Positions 22,480 to 35,474 are shown, numbered from the stretch's first letter. The stretch is 64,000 nucleotides of DNA from Chrysemys picta bellii (GCF_011386835.1 NC_088798.1:4526001-4590000); one strand, 5' to 3'. Program-made: numbers and translations. The notes: generated from the letters alone by a model not told the origin.

Positions 22480-23185
22480 GTAGAAATATTTATCTATCCA
22501 TCCATCCATCCACCCACCCCCATACGTATCCATTCACCCCATACGTCTGGCCACCCCATACGTCTGGCCACCCCATACATATCTCCCTATACATATCTAT
22601 CTAGCCATCCATCCATCCATCCCCATACGTCTGTCCACCTAATACATATCCATCCACCCCCATATGTCTGTTCACCCCATACATATCTATCTAGCCATCC
22701 ATCCACCCCCATACTTCTATCCACCCTATACATATCTCCCCATCCAGCCACCCTATACATATCTATCTATCCATCCACCCCCATACGTGTCTATCCACCC
22801 CCATACATATCTATCCATCCCCATACGTGTCTATCCACCCTCATACATATCTATCTATCCATCCATCCACCCCCATATGTCTATCCACCCCATACATATC
22901 TCCCCATCCATCCACTCCATACATATCTATCTAGCTATCCATCCACCCCCATACTTCTATCTACCCCATACATATCTCCCCACCCATCCACCCCATACAT
23001 ATCTATCTAGCCATCCATCCACCCCATACCTCTATCCACCCCATACATATGTCCTCATCCATCCACCCCATATGTCTATCCACCCCATACATGTCTGTCC
23101 ACCCCATACATATCTATCTAGCCATCCATCCACCCCCATATGTCTATCCACCCCATACATATCTATGCACCCCATACATCTTTCC
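22480..23185 (+). repeat. Compound CCAT/CTAT minisatellite
   Basis: About 700 bp built from 'tatctatct', 'agccatccatccatcc', 'acccccatacg' and 'accccatacatatc' modules. A higher-order unit of roughly 65-75 bp (for example the TATCTATCTAGCCATCCATC segments near 22587, 22685, 22925, 23000 and 23110) repeats at least five times. The frame on the plus strand stays open (Pro-Ile-His-Ile-Tyr-Leu) purely because of the repeat. The modules are the reverse complement of those in the array at 14461-14971. Confidence 0.93.
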
Positions 23186-25394
23186 CTTTCTCTCTCTCCA
23201 CCCATCCCAGCGGATACGGAGGTGCGGTCCCTATCACCCTTCCACCCTGTGCAGCCTGATTGACTTCAGCAGGGCGGCGTGAGGGGCAAAGCAGCCCAGG
23301 ATTTGACCCGTAAAGTCTAAGGCCCAGATCTGCCAATGGCTCTGCTGGGATACGCTCGGTGCTGGTGTGACCCCGGATAGAGACCCAGGCAGGCTCAGTC
23401 CCCACCCATGGGATGACACCCTGGCCTGCCATGACCCGGCCTCTTCCCCTGGCTTTCCCAGCCTCTCTTCTCGTTGTCCCCAGTGCTGCATACGGAGGAC
23501 GCCAGGGCAGCTGCAGTGTATTTCGGTTGCTGCTGCGTGTTACGCCTGGGGCACACTAAGACGAAGGGGATTAAGTTTAAAATTAAAGGGCCTGATTGTT
23601 ATTTGTGCTGGCTATAATTGATAGGTTCTCTTCGGAGGTTAATTTGCTCCTAATTCAGCACTGTCTGGGTATTAGTCTTTTAGGTAGGGTTTTCTGAGGA
23701 CGTGATCAGTGTACAGCCCAGCGGGTCTCCTGAAGAGGCAAAGGAAGAAGCTAGCGATCGAGAAGGACAAAGTGGTGCTGAGACCTCCGTGGAGGGCTCC
23801 CCTTTAAAACGCTGGAAGAGTCGGTGCTGAGAAATGCCTTCCCAAGAGTGTCAGAGGAGCGCACACGGCTTCTATGCCTTCTGGATAGACGGTGGCAGAG
23901 GGGGAATAAAACTCAGCCCTGCTTATTCCAAAAGCACAGCCCTCCCCGCAACTTAACCTGAAGGAGAATCTTCAGTGATTATTAGCCGTATAGGGCTTAT
24001 GAAACACAGTTCCGAGCCTAGCGACTAGATGGTGGCAGCACACAGACCCATCAGCCACTAGCGTATTACAATATTGAAAGAAACACCATTGAGATATTAA
24101 AAAAAAACCCTGCTACTTAACACCAGGGCTCATTAAAAACGAAAGAAAACCCAGCACAACTGAAAGTTAGGGTCTCTTTGATGCCGATCCTGCTCTCACG
24201 TACGCACGTGCCTCACTTTAAGCTTCTGAGTAGGTCCACAGCACCGTGCACCCTAGCCCCACAAACTGCCGAGCCACCCATGCCTGGAGCACCTCGACCG
24301 GCTTTGGAGGCTTCCCATCCCCATGCAAACGCAGCTCACTAGTGCTGCGCTTGGGAGAACCCAAGGCCTACTGCCCTCGGCTGACTGTCGAGAGAAAGGT
24401 CCCACGTGGTTGGAGCTGGCAACTCCCGGCTGGCTCCATGGTGGGGGATCTCAGGAGAGGTGTCAGGTGTGTAGACAGCCGCGGTGATCAGGCGGCTGCA
24501 GGAGGCTTTGCTCCCGGGCAGGGCATGGGAGGGGGCCCCCCGCTCACTCTCCCAAAACCAAGTTCAAACTTCCTGGGCCAAGTTACATCTTTTGCTCGGT
24601 CTCCTGCCAAACACTGAATGATCCAGGGAGCCTGAGGAGCCAGCCAGAGGAAAATCCCTGTCCTGGAGGCAGTTCCTGCGTTACCCAGGCTGACTCAGCT
24701 GTGGTGAGAGCAGGAGAGAGAAGACAGCACGGAGGTGGCTGGGGAAGCTGCCCTGAGCCAGTCTGTGCTCGATCTGGCCTGTGCAGTCACCGAACGGGGA
24801 TGGGGGCAGCAGGCCAGGGCTTGCCAACAGCAAAGACGTCAGTGAAAAATCGGAGCTGCTCCCCCAGATAATCACGATGGACTTTGTCTACACAGGATGT
24901 CCCTGCGCAGCAAGCGAACGCGCTGGAAATTCACCTCCTGGCTTGCCAGGCAGCAATGCCTGATGCAGACAAGGCCCCAGTATCCAATCTGCTGGTCTGG
25001 GCCATTCTCTGAGCCACCGGCTCCTGGGGATGTGCTCCCAGGTGCTTCCAGCCTGGCTGGGCCCCAGTAAAAGAGGTTTGCTACCCCCACCCCGTTAAAC
25101 TGTGAGTTGAGACACAAACCCTCCAACCCGAGGGAGTTCTGAGCCAAAGGTGCCCCGGCCTCCTCCCGTCAGCCCACTTGTGCTTCCGTCCCTGCGGCAC
25201 GTCCTGCCACAGCAGGGGATTAGGGGGAGGTAATGGAGCAATGGTAAGCGCTGGCAGTGGTAATACGCAGACCATCGGCCAAACGGATCCAAGTAGCCAG
25301 GAACGCTATTAGTGCTGGAGATGGAACTACCGCGAAGACCCACCCTCTGAGCACCCTGGAAGCTTTAGCTCCACGCCGGGTCCTCTCTCTAAAT

Positions 25395-25565
25395 AACGGT
25401 CAGTGCTTCATCTCCAGGTCCCAAAGCATGGCACAGCGGCCGCTCGGCAGTCTGAGTGCCTTGTCCTTTGGCAGACGGGGAAACGGAGTCACAGCGAGGT
25501 GATGTGACTCGCCCCCGATCGCACGGGCAGTCGGTGGCAGAACCGGGACGCCGACCGAGGAGCCA
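25395..25565 (-). repeat. MIR-type SINE (reverse)
   Basis: 'ggcagacggggaaacggag', 'cacagcgaggtgatgtgac', 'gcacgggcagtcggtggcag'. CpG-rich for a MIR copy. Confidence 0.65.
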
Positions 25566-25974
25566 GATTTTGAGAGGGCGTCTCCAGTCAAAGCCAGTGG
25601 GAGCCGGAGGTCCTCGGCACTGCTCATTATCCACATACGATCGCACTGCCCCTACGCGCTGCTTGAAACTGGGCCAAGAAGGGTCCAGCTCCCCTTTGGC
25701 CAAGCAGGGGAGCGAAGGGGGTTACATTGCTGCTGTGGTGGAATATTACAGTAACCCACTGTCTCCTAACCCCCACTGCCTCACTCGGGCGTTACCGCTC
25801 TGGGGGATATGAAATATGGAGGCAGCCGCCATCCACGGTTTTACGGCAGCCCCTCGATGCTGACCTGAGAATGGGCCCCACTGCAGTGGGTGCGGTCAAG
25901 GCCTGTATAAATGTAGGGACCTTGGAAGGTCAGCTAGCCAAGCCCCCCGCACCGAGACAGGACCAAAGAAACCT

Positions 25975-26110
25975 AGAGCCCTGCACGGATACAAAATACG
26001 CATCCGTGTCCGAGCCATGACGGAAGCGGTGAAAGCTTCCTAAAGAGGGGGCGGGGGCGACCACTGGTCAAACCATGGCCCCGCCCCGCACGTTGCCTCT
26101 TCCCCCCAAG
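25975..26110. repeat. Unnamed interspersed repeat, 'cacggatacaaaatacgc' type
   Basis: 'gccctgcacggatacaaaa' and 'gcatccgtgtccgagcc' form a pattern that I associate with a dispersed reptile repeat. A 'ccccgcccc' stretch follows. The family is not certain. Confidence 0.35.
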
Positions 26111-27284
26111 GCCAGTCAGGCTTGTCTTTGCAATGGTCTGCCCACGGCAGCACGTTTACCTGCCCTGGCAGAATAAAATACGTAAGACTAAGCATGTGCC
26201 AGAGCTAAACGTGGCACTAAAGACTCCCCCCTGGCCTAGCTCGGCCAGGCTGGTACGTGAGTACTTACCAGGCCCAGTGCTCTTGCTCCAGACGCTCGGA
26301 GTTCAAATCTCTCCGCGTGCAAGAGCGGGCTAAGGTTTACAAGAGGTACGTTGGCATCGCCATGCTCAGAGGGGGTCAAGGCTGGGAAGAGATAGCTACA
26401 GGAAATGGCCCCTTTCCAGCGCTGAGTCCCGGGGGGGCTGACAGCTGAGTCATGGAGGTTTGAAGTGGGAGGGGGGAATCCCAGGAGAAATGTGGTTGGT
26501 TGGCTACGTGCCATCGTGTGCATGGCGGGATGCCGGGAACATGCAGGCATGCGACCCGTTTGCCCCGTGAGCCCTTTAGCCGATGCAGTGGCTGGAGGAA
26601 GAGGCAATCGGCAGAGGGGGGGAAAGCCAAAGGCGCCATGGCAAGCGAGGCGTTTCGCGCTGTCTGCAAGCCGGGGTCGTCGCTTATTCAGAGCTAATTC
26701 AATTCGGTCTCGTTTAGCCAGTTGCATTCCCCACAGAGATCTCCTGGTCTGGTCCTTCCCAGGCAAGCCAAAAGCATGATTTAAAGAGGTGCTAATCCCA
26801 CGGACGGTGGAAATGTTTTATTCCTTGAGACAGGAAGGTCTCGGGCAGTTATAACAACAACAGAGGGGGAAATCTTATTTCAAAACTTGGGCTCCGAAGG
26901 AGGAAAAGGGAGCCAAGTTTTTAAGCAAAGCGGATGGTTAACCATTTGGGTGACCGCGCGACAGGGATCCTGCCTTGCGGAGACACTGGGATTCTGGGCT
27001 CGAAGTGGGAAGGAGAGTGAGCTCCTGAGGATCCCAGACACAAAGAGAAATGGTGCCCTCATGGGTCTGCCCTGGTGGTCTCTGGGTGATGCTACGATCT
27101 GCCCTGCGGTGTGGGAGACGTGGAGTTAATTGCTGGAAGGGAATACTTCATCTTGCTCAACAGTGACCCCTTCTGGCCAGTTGGGAACTACAGCGTGGCA
27201 GTAGCTGGCTCTGAAGGATGGGGCTGTTACACACGGCCGAGTGGGTGGAAGGTGCCGAGTGACCAGTCAGGCTGCCCAGGGCAC

Positions 27285-27497
27285 ACGGAGAGGCAGCATG
27301 GGGCAGTGGTTAGTGTGCGAGCTGAAGAGTGGAGTTCAATTCTCTGCTCTGCTGCAGCCTTCCTGCATGTCCTTGGGCAAGTCACTTAGCATCTCCGTGC
27401 CTCAGTTTCCCCCTCTGTAGCATGTGGCTCACAGCCTTGCCCTGCCTCCCAGGGGTGTGTGAGGATAAGTACTGTAAAGACTGTGAGGTGCTCACGA
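27285..27497 (+). repeat. Full-length MIR-type SINE
   Basis: The order is complete: head 'gaggcagcatggggcagtgg', 'ggagttcaattctctgctct', 'tccttgggcaagtcactt', 'ccgtgcctcagtttcccc', and a tail with 'gtgtgtgaggataagta' and 'gtaaagactgtgaggtgct'. It is the best preserved MIR in the window. Confidence 0.88.
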
Positions 27498-27555
27498 CTG
27501 TCGACGGGAGAACACCTTCTGTCAGCGTAGGTAGTGTAGACAAGCCCTTAGCCTC
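27498..27555. repeat. DNA-transposon end fragment
   Basis: 'gtcgacgggagaacacc', 'gtcagcgtaggtagtgtag' and 'acaagccctta' match the end of the 'gtctacact' family, directly against the MIR tail. Confidence 0.5.
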
Positions 27556-28127
27556 ACATCCAAAGACAGTCACAATGGGGGGCCAAGTAGCCTCTTTCGG
27601 GCTCAACAGAAGGTGCAGTCAAGCCCCTTTATGCAGTAAAAACAGCTACAGAAAAGGGTGGTGATCACCCACGACAATCGGCCACATGGCGGCCCAGGGC
27701 TAACCCAGGCAGATGAACAGGGGTTTCCTGGGTTGCAAAGACAGGAGCGAGGATACTAGTTACAGACTGTGTGTTAGAGGCAGGGCAAACCAGAGAGGAT
27801 GTCAGTGTGAGCCAGAGAGGAAGCTCTTGGAGCGCACAGCTCACTGGAGGGGCAGACACGGAGATCTCTGGGCCCAGAATAAACGTTTCGTACATAAATA
27901 CGACGACCCCAAGTATATATCTGACTCATATCACCAATATCTCGTCTCGTTCTAATCGAAACAGACCTGCAGGGCTCCGAATATTAGCTAACTGAAGCCA
28001 AAGCCTGAGCAATGTAGCTACACAGAGGCCCCTGTGGCGTGGGGCCCCAGGCAACTGCCCTACGTGCTACCCCCTAACGCCGGCCCTGGCTTGTATATGC
28101 AGAAAACCAGTTACTGTGGCACAGGGG

Positions 28128-28191
28128 GGCTGTGGAGTTTTTATAGCATGTTGGGGGGGGGCCTCTGAAAGAAAAAGGTTGAGAACCCCTG
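28128..28191. mobile_element. Right end of a second hAT element (copy of 7699-8209)
   Basis: It shares 'ggagtttttatag(t/c)atg', 'ggcctc(a/t)gaaagaaaaagg' and 'gttgagaac' with the last 65 bp of the element at 7699-8209, including the terminal repeat 'ggttgagaacccctg'. The left part is missing. Confidence 0.85.
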
Positions 28192-28304
28192 CACTCCATT
28201 GATGGCCCCGGGCTTCCTTTCTTTCGCCGGTTCAGCTTTCACAAGGCCATCTGCTCTGGACACGGATGTTAGAGCATCACGGCGGGGATATGCCTATATG
28301 CCGG

Positions 28305-28995
28305 GGTGTCTATCAATTCATGGATTCCTAGGCCAGAAGGGACCACTGGGATTATTTAGAAAAACATCCGGTCTTGATTGAAACAGTCATCAGTGATGAA
28401 GAATCCACCATGAGCCTTGGTAACTTGTTCCCATTGGTTAATTACTCTCCCTGTTAGAAATGAATACCTTACATCCAATCTGAATTTGTCTAGCTTCAAC
28501 TTCCAGCTTTCTCTGCTAGATTGAAGAGCCTGTAATCAAATATTTGTTTCAGAGGGTGGGTACTTACAGACTCTAATCAAGTCACCCCTTGACCTTTGCT
28601 TTCTTAAGCTCCTTGAGTCTATCACTCCAAGGCAGGTTTTCTTCTCCCAACCCTCTCCGGTTCATCTACATTCTTCTTGAATGGTGGGCACCAGAACTGG
28701 ACCCAGGATTTCAGCAGCAGTAAAATAACCTCTCTGCTCCTACACGAGATCCCTCTGTTTATGCAGCCCAGGATGGCATTAGCTCTTTTGGCCCCAGCGT
28801 TGCACTGGGAGCTCGTGTTCAGCTGATTCTCCACCCCAACCCCCAAATCGTTGTCTGTCACGGCTTCCCAGGATACAGTCCCCCATCCTGTAAGTATGGC
28901 CCACAGTCTTTGCTCCTAAATGGGGACATTTCCACATAGCCGTATTAAACCACATTGTTCGCTGGCGCCTAGCTGACTGAGCGATCCAGGCCGCT
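28305..28995 (-). mobile_element. CR1 LINE 3' fragment
   Basis: Reading minus, the remnant encodes VGVENQLNTSSQCNAGAKRA, then NAILGCINRGI and 'SWVQFWCPPFKK', which are CR1 reverse transcriptase C-terminal motifs. Frames are broken and the 3' end 'aatccatgaattgatag' is near 28311. Compare the same region in the copy at 43415, which is the same subfamily ('STQDFSSSGDLDNT'-like 3' region). Confidence 0.88.
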
Positions 28996-29914
28996 CTGCC
29001 AATAGAGATATTTACTACTGGGAGGAGTTGGGGTGAGAGCTGACTCGCCCCACATGGAGACCTGGCCCCATCCCAGAACTTGGTAGTAACCGACCTCAAC
29101 TGGCACTGGCCTTGTCTACGCCCCAAGCCCCACCTGTCAATGGCTGCTACCAGCCCCTAACAGATTAAACAGCACGTGCTTTGCCTGCCTAGATGCTGAA
29201 GGAGGATCTCAGTGTTTTCCAGCGTATGTATTTCCGGACGTATAAAGGTATTTAGGTGCCTACGTTGCATTCATTTCAATGGGAGTTAGGCACTGAAATG
29301 GCTTTGTGAATCTGGGCCCGGCGGCCGCTCTATCGCCTCCCCCAGGAGCAATCATTCTAAGGAACTCCCCCAGTAGAGGAGATACGGGATGCTCCCGGAG
29401 CCACTTCCACAGGTTAATAAACACCCCCAGGGTCACCAAGAAACAGCTGCCCGGAAAACCGGACAAAAGGAACAGCACAGCCGTAACGCAGGGCTTTGCA
29501 CTGAGCAGAGGGAAGCTCTTTTTGGCTGCCAGGACCTTTCTAGAGAGCCGGCCGGCGGGGAACGACACGTGGGCCTTCGGAGCTAGAAGCATGGACTTCT
29601 GCAGCCTGAGCTAAGGGCCATCTCGCTGGCTACTCCAAGAGGAACGCTGCTGCCAGGGGCAGTGCTCATGGGCAGAGCAGGCAGGGCTGAGGGATGCGTG
29701 GCCGCTCAGCTCACTGCAAGAGCCAATGGACGGCCCTGTGAACTAGACGGATCCGACTGGTTGGGGGGGTGACCTCCTCTGAACATCTGGCCTTCAGGAG
29801 CTCTAGGAACAGGGCTGAGATCCTGACATAGCGTTTGGCACGGCAAAACACACACTGAGGAGCAAGGGCTGAGCAAAAGGGGAGCTAGAGGGATACTCCC
29901 CGGCTCTCATCTAG

Positions 29915-30106
29915 CGCTGTTCATCTGCCGCTCTTCCAGCACTTTACTGAGGAGGGCAGGATTGTTACCCCCATTTACACATGGGGAAACTGAGGCACAG
30001 GGCGGGGATGTGACCTGCAGAAGGTCACCCAGCGAGTCAGTGGCCGAGCTGGCAATAAGACCCCAGGTCTCCTGAGGCCCCGTGCTCTACCCACTAGGCT
30101 ACACTG
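29915..30106 (-). repeat. MIR-type SINE (reverse)
   Basis: 'cccccatttacacatgggg', 'aaactgaggcacaggg', 'gaaggtcacccagcgagtc', 'cgtgctctacccactaggc'. Reverse MIR, near full length. Confidence 0.82.
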
Positions 30107-30120
30107 CCCCCCCCCCCCCC
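30107..30120. repeat. C14 homopolymer
   Basis: Fourteen C in a row directly at the end of the MIR. The length should be treated as uncertain in any assembly. Confidence 0.9.
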
Positions 30121-30804
30121 AAGACTCGCGACGTTTGCCCATTGATTTTTAAGGCTTTGCTTGTTAAATCCTCGTATGCAGCTCCACTTGCTCATCCTAA
30201 TACAGCACTTGAGGGCGTGATGACAGAAACTGGGAAAGCACTGCGAGCTCATCCCGCCCAGGCCAGCCCCGGTCACTACGAGATAGTCCCGCACGGTAGC
30301 CCCCGTAGGGCTTTGTCTGAGTCTAGTTTTTCCACCTTGGGCAAAGGATCGGGTCGAATTCAAGCTGGCTGGATTGTACAAGATCATAGACAGTCCCAAA
30401 CAAGGGGGAAGGTGCTCAGAGGGGGGCTGGAAGCACCATTATTAAGCCTGAATCTTTTGTTATAAACTCATGAAATTCCTCTGCTGGGCAAGGCCACCCT
30501 AGCAGCTTCTTGGAGATGGCTTAAAGCGCTCTCCAGCCTCACCTGCAGGCAGCTTCCAGAGCCACGCTGCTCAAGGTAAAGGATTCCAGAGCGCTGTCGG
30601 TACCCAGCTGATAGGGCCCTTAGAAATACCATCTAGGGATTATCAGTTCTTCTGGGCAGGGCCCGGATCTTCCTATCCATTTGGAAAGCAGCCAGTACGT
30701 TTTGGATGCAACCACGATAGAAATAATATTCGCCACGCAGACAGCTAGCTAGCTCTGTCTGCTCCCGGCAAGGGTTTCCATGCTAAAGGCCCCCTTAAAG
30801 TAGA

Positions 30805-30995
30805 GGGGGAGGACTGGACTGAGATTTGGGAGTCCAACGTTCAGTTCTCATCTCTATCCCAGACTCTGCGTGACGTGGGACAAGTCCCGTTGTGTCTCCG
30901 TTCCCCACCCGTGAACTGGGGATAACAATTCCCTACCTCACCCTGGTGTGGTGGGGATAAATTCACTCCCGTGTGCAAGGTGCTCAGAGACGCTG
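30805..30995 (+). repeat. MIR-type SINE
   Basis: 'cagttctcatctctatccc', 'gacgtgggacaagtccc', 'tgtctccgttccccacc', 'gtgaactggggataac', 'gtgcaaggtgctcagag'. Confidence 0.78.
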
Positions 30996-32704
30996 GTGGG
31001 GGCAGCGAAAGAAGAAATTCTGCTCTTTGGCGTAGTCCCTGCTTTCTCTCCGCTAGAAATCACTTAGAAGGTCTTCGGAGCCCAGCCTGGCTGCTGGATG
31101 AACTGAAGATTTCCGCCTGTCTGAACCTTCCCAGTTATAAGCACTTGGCCGGTTGCTTGAATGAAAAATTCCAATAAAACCTAACCTGTAACAATCTAAT
31201 GCAGGCCAAAAACACTCCCAGAGACCGAAAGGAGCGTCCAACATCCTGAGCGAAAAAGCAGAGCTTTTTCTATGCCCATATAAAGCCAAAAGTTGACTAG
31301 ATTACAGTAAAACCTTCCCAGGCACCCAAGCCAAAATATTGTAATAATGCTTTCTTCCTGGGCCCGAGGCACAGGGACCCGGCAGCTCCTTGGACTTCTG
31401 CCATGGCCAGGGCACACCGGCTCTGCGCCGAGAGCCTTTCAGCGTTTGAGACAGCGCCACCTATTCGGGTATCTGTGGACGAGGGCTGGGCAGTGGTGTT
31501 TGGACACGGCTTCCTGCATTTTCCATCTGTATCTGTGCTTCCTTCCAGGACAGATCGGGCTAGAGCCTAGCTGCTGCCTTCAGCGCAGGGTGAATTTCTC
31601 AGACGTGCCATTGGTTTTGCCACCGGGCGCCATCATTTAGGAGCCCCACGTGTACCTGCACCAGAGGCCAGCGGGCGATTGCTAAGGAGTAAATCCTGCA
31701 GTCATCAGCCTTCGCTTAGGAGAAATGGCGCACTGAAATCAGTGTGGATTTTTGCCTGACAGAGTAAAAAGTGAGGGAGGACTTCAGGATTTGGCCAGGA
31801 CCAGGACCAGGATAGAAGTCAGGACCCAAGTCCTGAGGGTCATGTCATGTGTCACTCCAGCAGAGGATCGGTCTTATCAGACAAGGTCCTTAGCCAAGAG
31901 TCCTGGTTCAGAACACTTCTGAACGTTTGCTCCTGCCCCTACAATGGGATGGACTACAAAGTCCAGCTTCAGATGCTAACCAGGCCTTCTGCTCTGTATC
32001 TTCCTGACTCTTCTTTACTTCTAGGGTAGAAGAGAGTTAGTTTCTCCAGTGTGTGTAACTCTCAAGGCGTCTCGGCAAAGGGCTAGATACCGGCGATGCA
32101 GGCCCAGCTCACTTGCATCCTTAGACATTAGGACCGGCTTCGGGAGGGCGTGTTGGGGTTATTCCAGGGGTATTTTCAAGGACTGCTGAGGGATCCTAGC
32201 TTCTGCCCCGATAACCACCGGAGATGGGCACAAACAGCTGTGGTTTCACGTCTCCGCCCCAGGGCAGCGTTTAGAGTCTTTGCTGCTGGGTGGAAATTTG
32301 TGGTGTTTGGCTTGGTTGACGGTTGTGCACAATCCAAAGAAGCAGCACTCGGATGCTGGGGGATTGTGAAATGCCTCGGTCCCGGTATGCGGAGAGCTTG
32401 TTTGTTATGATTCATGGCATGGGAGAGGATTATTGAGGAATTCTACCACTGCCTGCCGTAGAAGCACCACCAGACTCCTGAATTCCTCTGTGCGCATAGC
32501 TCGGCTGGGCTGGTTTCTGCAAGGATCTGCAGGAGGGGAAAACAGGGTAAGGGAGCAAGGGGCCTTCCCCCGCCCATTGTGCCGCTGCACAATTTCAGTC
32601 CTTGGTGTTCTCGACTGGCCTGCGGTGTGTGCTCATGTCTCCTCTTTGTGTCTGGGCCGACGGACAATAGCAGCCTGCTACTTCCCCACTGCAGAGAAAG
32701 CTCT

Positions 32705-32790
32705 TCCTTAGTGCGAGTGGGCGAGCCTGTGATTTCCAGTGTGGAAGTCCCTGGGTTCAATCCCCATCCTCCCCTATGGCGGCTGTTTGA
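32705..32790 (+). repeat. Possible tRNA-derived SINE remnant
   Basis: It has a good B box ('gggttcaatcccc', near 32753) and a weak A-box-like 'agtgcgagtgggcgagcc'. The spacing of about 45 bp is right for a tRNA-type promoter. No intact tRNA fold. Confidence 0.4.
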
Positions 32791-34839
32791 GGACTCAGTT
32801 GCAGGCCCGGTATACCCGCACTCCCCCGAGCGCAAGGAGTGAGCGAGCTAGCACCCCTGCTGGTGCTGGATATCCCAGAGAGGGCAATGCCCCCCTCTCC
32901 ATCAGCAGCCCCAGAACCAGGAGGGAGCATGTCCTGTCCCTCTGGAAAGCACCGTGCCTACCTGAGACACTCCGGCAGCTGGCACGGGGCCTGCGATTCT
33001 CTGCCCTGGAGTTTGTGGCTAGCCCTGTGGAAGGACGGGATTTCCTGAAGTTTGAGGAGCCCAAGCCTTCCTGGGGAATGAACTATCTGATTCTGCAGGT
33101 CTGAAAAGCTCCCTGCCTCTGAGGGAGCTCAGATTCAGAGCTGAACATCACGGCCTGACCCATGGCACTCTGCTACAGGTGGGGTCATCAGCGGAGGACC
33201 CAATTTCCCCCCGTCACCAGCTTTCCTCTTTGCTCTGCAGCTGATGGGGGCATCTCCTGGGTTCTCAGCTTGACGGCTCGATTGACCCAGGAGACTCAAA
33301 AAAAACCGCAGCCAACCTAGCCCCATACAGCCAAACAACTGACCTGTCTACTCAGTACCACTGGCCCCCTTGCATTTACCGAATGTCTGTGAAAAGCTGC
33401 CGGACAGAGCGCGTGGCTCATCTACAGTGGCTGCAATTGTTAGTAATGCTAAAGTCGTGGCTGTCCACGTGGCTGTTTCGGAGGGAGTTGTGTGTTGGGG
33501 ACGGGGATGGTGGATGAAGGGCAGGGGAGATACCATATGTGCCTGATTCCTCAAGAAGCTTTCAGATGGAGCAGGCCAGGCGTGGTTTGTGCCGGTTAGT
33601 TTTCGACCGGTCGTTTCTGTTATTGTGACGATCTCTTGGTGCTTTTCAGCGGTAAAGGCACCGGTCTGGTGCTGGTGTCGCTAGACTTCAACGGCGCTAC
33701 ACCAGCTGACACCAGCTGCAGATTGGTCACTCAGTCGCTGCCTTGCAGACTGTACAGTCGGAGGCCCTGATTCTGAAAACACCTTTCTTATGCGAACAGC
33801 CTGTCCGCCTGACTTGAATGGGACTAGTCCCGGGAGGGAGGGTTGGCAGCACGGGGGCCTCCCTTGGGCAACAGATGATGCAACGGGGAAGGGAAACAAG
33901 ACACAATCACGGCAGTGGTTTGGATTTGGTGCTTGTTCCATCACTGCCCTTTCCTAAATGGCGACGCAGCGTTTGCTCCCTGCCCTGAACTGGAGTGCAT
34001 TCTGCCTGCCTGCTGGCCCGCCCCAGAGGGGGCTGCATTTCAGCCGTGTGCGAAGTGATCCCCAGGTGTAATTTGTCGAGCTCTGTTGGGATAGCACTCT
34101 GGGCTCCTTTGGGATGAAGGGCTAGTGATGGGCCACAGTCATCCCTGGGGTAACTCCATGGACAGCAGGGGTGGATTTGGCCCGTTAGTGTCTCTAAATC
34201 TCAACGATACCTGCAACTAAGCAGCGAGGCCAATAGCAAGTACCGGGCTTCGAGTCTATTCCCTTTCACAGACTGGCTGCAATAAGGAAGGGCATCCACA
34301 CAGGACTGCAGAACGACTCTAAAGAGAAACCAATGCTTCTTCTGGTGAAGGGATCTCCGTGGCTATTTAATGTTTTACCAGCAGGCCCCTGCCCGTTGTG
34401 TCCATCTCCCGATGTCATCCCAGTGATGGACACAGCAGGGACAACGGGCTCCGGGGAGGTGAGTGCTTTTCCTAAAGGCTCTTCCACGTCCGCAGGTCGA
34501 GAGGTCGCCAGCGGTGTGACAAATGATGGATGAGGCAGGGAGGGGCGGCGGGGACGTCGCTTTTAATGGCGATCGATTTCTTGACCTTGATCTAACACTT
34601 GGGGTGGGGGTTTCCACGTGCTCCATCCATCCCCGCACTTCGATCGTTACGAATAGCCGCTTGAAGAGATTATTATGGACTGGGAGACAGGGACAAAGCC
34701 TCATGATGCCTATTCGGAAGGGAGAAGCAACGTGTTGTGCTCATTTTGAGATTCAGCTTCTTCGGAGTGTCGGCTAACAGGAAGTTGGAACAGCCACAGC
34801 TCTAAAGCAGTAACTGGGAACGGGAAAACGAAGGGGAGT

Positions 34840-35065
34840 CGGGTGGTCTGGGTTCACTTCCTTGCTTTTGCAGGGTGACCCTGGGCAAGTCACTTAGTTT
34901 TCCTGAACTTCCTTTGAAACGGGGATACTACTACTCCCTTTTGGTCACCATTCGTCTGTCTCGTCTCTTTAGATTGTAACCTCTCCAGGGCAGGGACGGT
35001 CTACCAGGGCTCTCGGGATATGTCCTCTGTGTATGTAGAATGCTTAGCCCAAGGGGGACCCGATC
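34840..35065 (+). repeat. MIR-type SINE with extended 3' tail
   Basis: 'gggtgaccctgggcaag', 'tcacttagttttcctgaac', 'aacggggatactactactcc', then a tail with 'tagattgtaacctctccagg' and 'gaatgcttagccc'. The C-A-G-T-T-T box is more diverged than in neighbouring copies. Confidence 0.78.
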
Positions 35066-35474
35066 TTGCAATGCAGCCTGTCCTACACGACACTTCATCC
35101 CAGATCCTCGTCAGCTACCACACGCTAAGCAAGATTGACTTCAATCAGCTGGGTTTATTAGGCTCTTTAGAGGGAGACCTCTAACGAACTGTGAGATGCC
35201 CACAAGGTAGAAGCCAGGGTGATTCAGTGAGGGGCATCTTTCCTGATCCATTATCCCAGTGGATGGGAGGGGGTGCTGCTGTGTTTGGGAGGAGACGTGA
35301 AGCCTTTATCCCAACCTCTTGGGGTCATTAAAATACATCACTGTGTTTTTCTCAAGTGTAGAAAGAGAGAAGGAATCCGGTGAAGGAAATTTCCCCTGAA
35401 AAGCATTACCTGGAGACGCATTGCTGCCCCTTCTACATGGGTGGAATCTGCTATACATTTCAGGGAACCTCCAG

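Noticed and set aside
13903..23185. CRISPR array
   Set aside because: The repeats are continuous tetranucleotides without unique spacers, in a vertebrate genome.
22664..23263. 199-codon plus-strand frame rich in Pro-Ile-His-Tyr
   Set aside because: It follows the CCAT/CTAT array and is open only because the repeat lacks stops.
29321..29344. Minus-strand LLLGEAIERP-like peptide that resembles the missing p85 BH helix
   Set aside because: It is downstream of exon A in gene order (left of 36238), and no splice acceptor fits. A chance match.
29980..30010. Repeated 'gaaactgaggcacag' strings as shared regulatory sites
   Set aside because: They are the conserved core of MIR SINEs, which explains the recurrence at a dozen positions.
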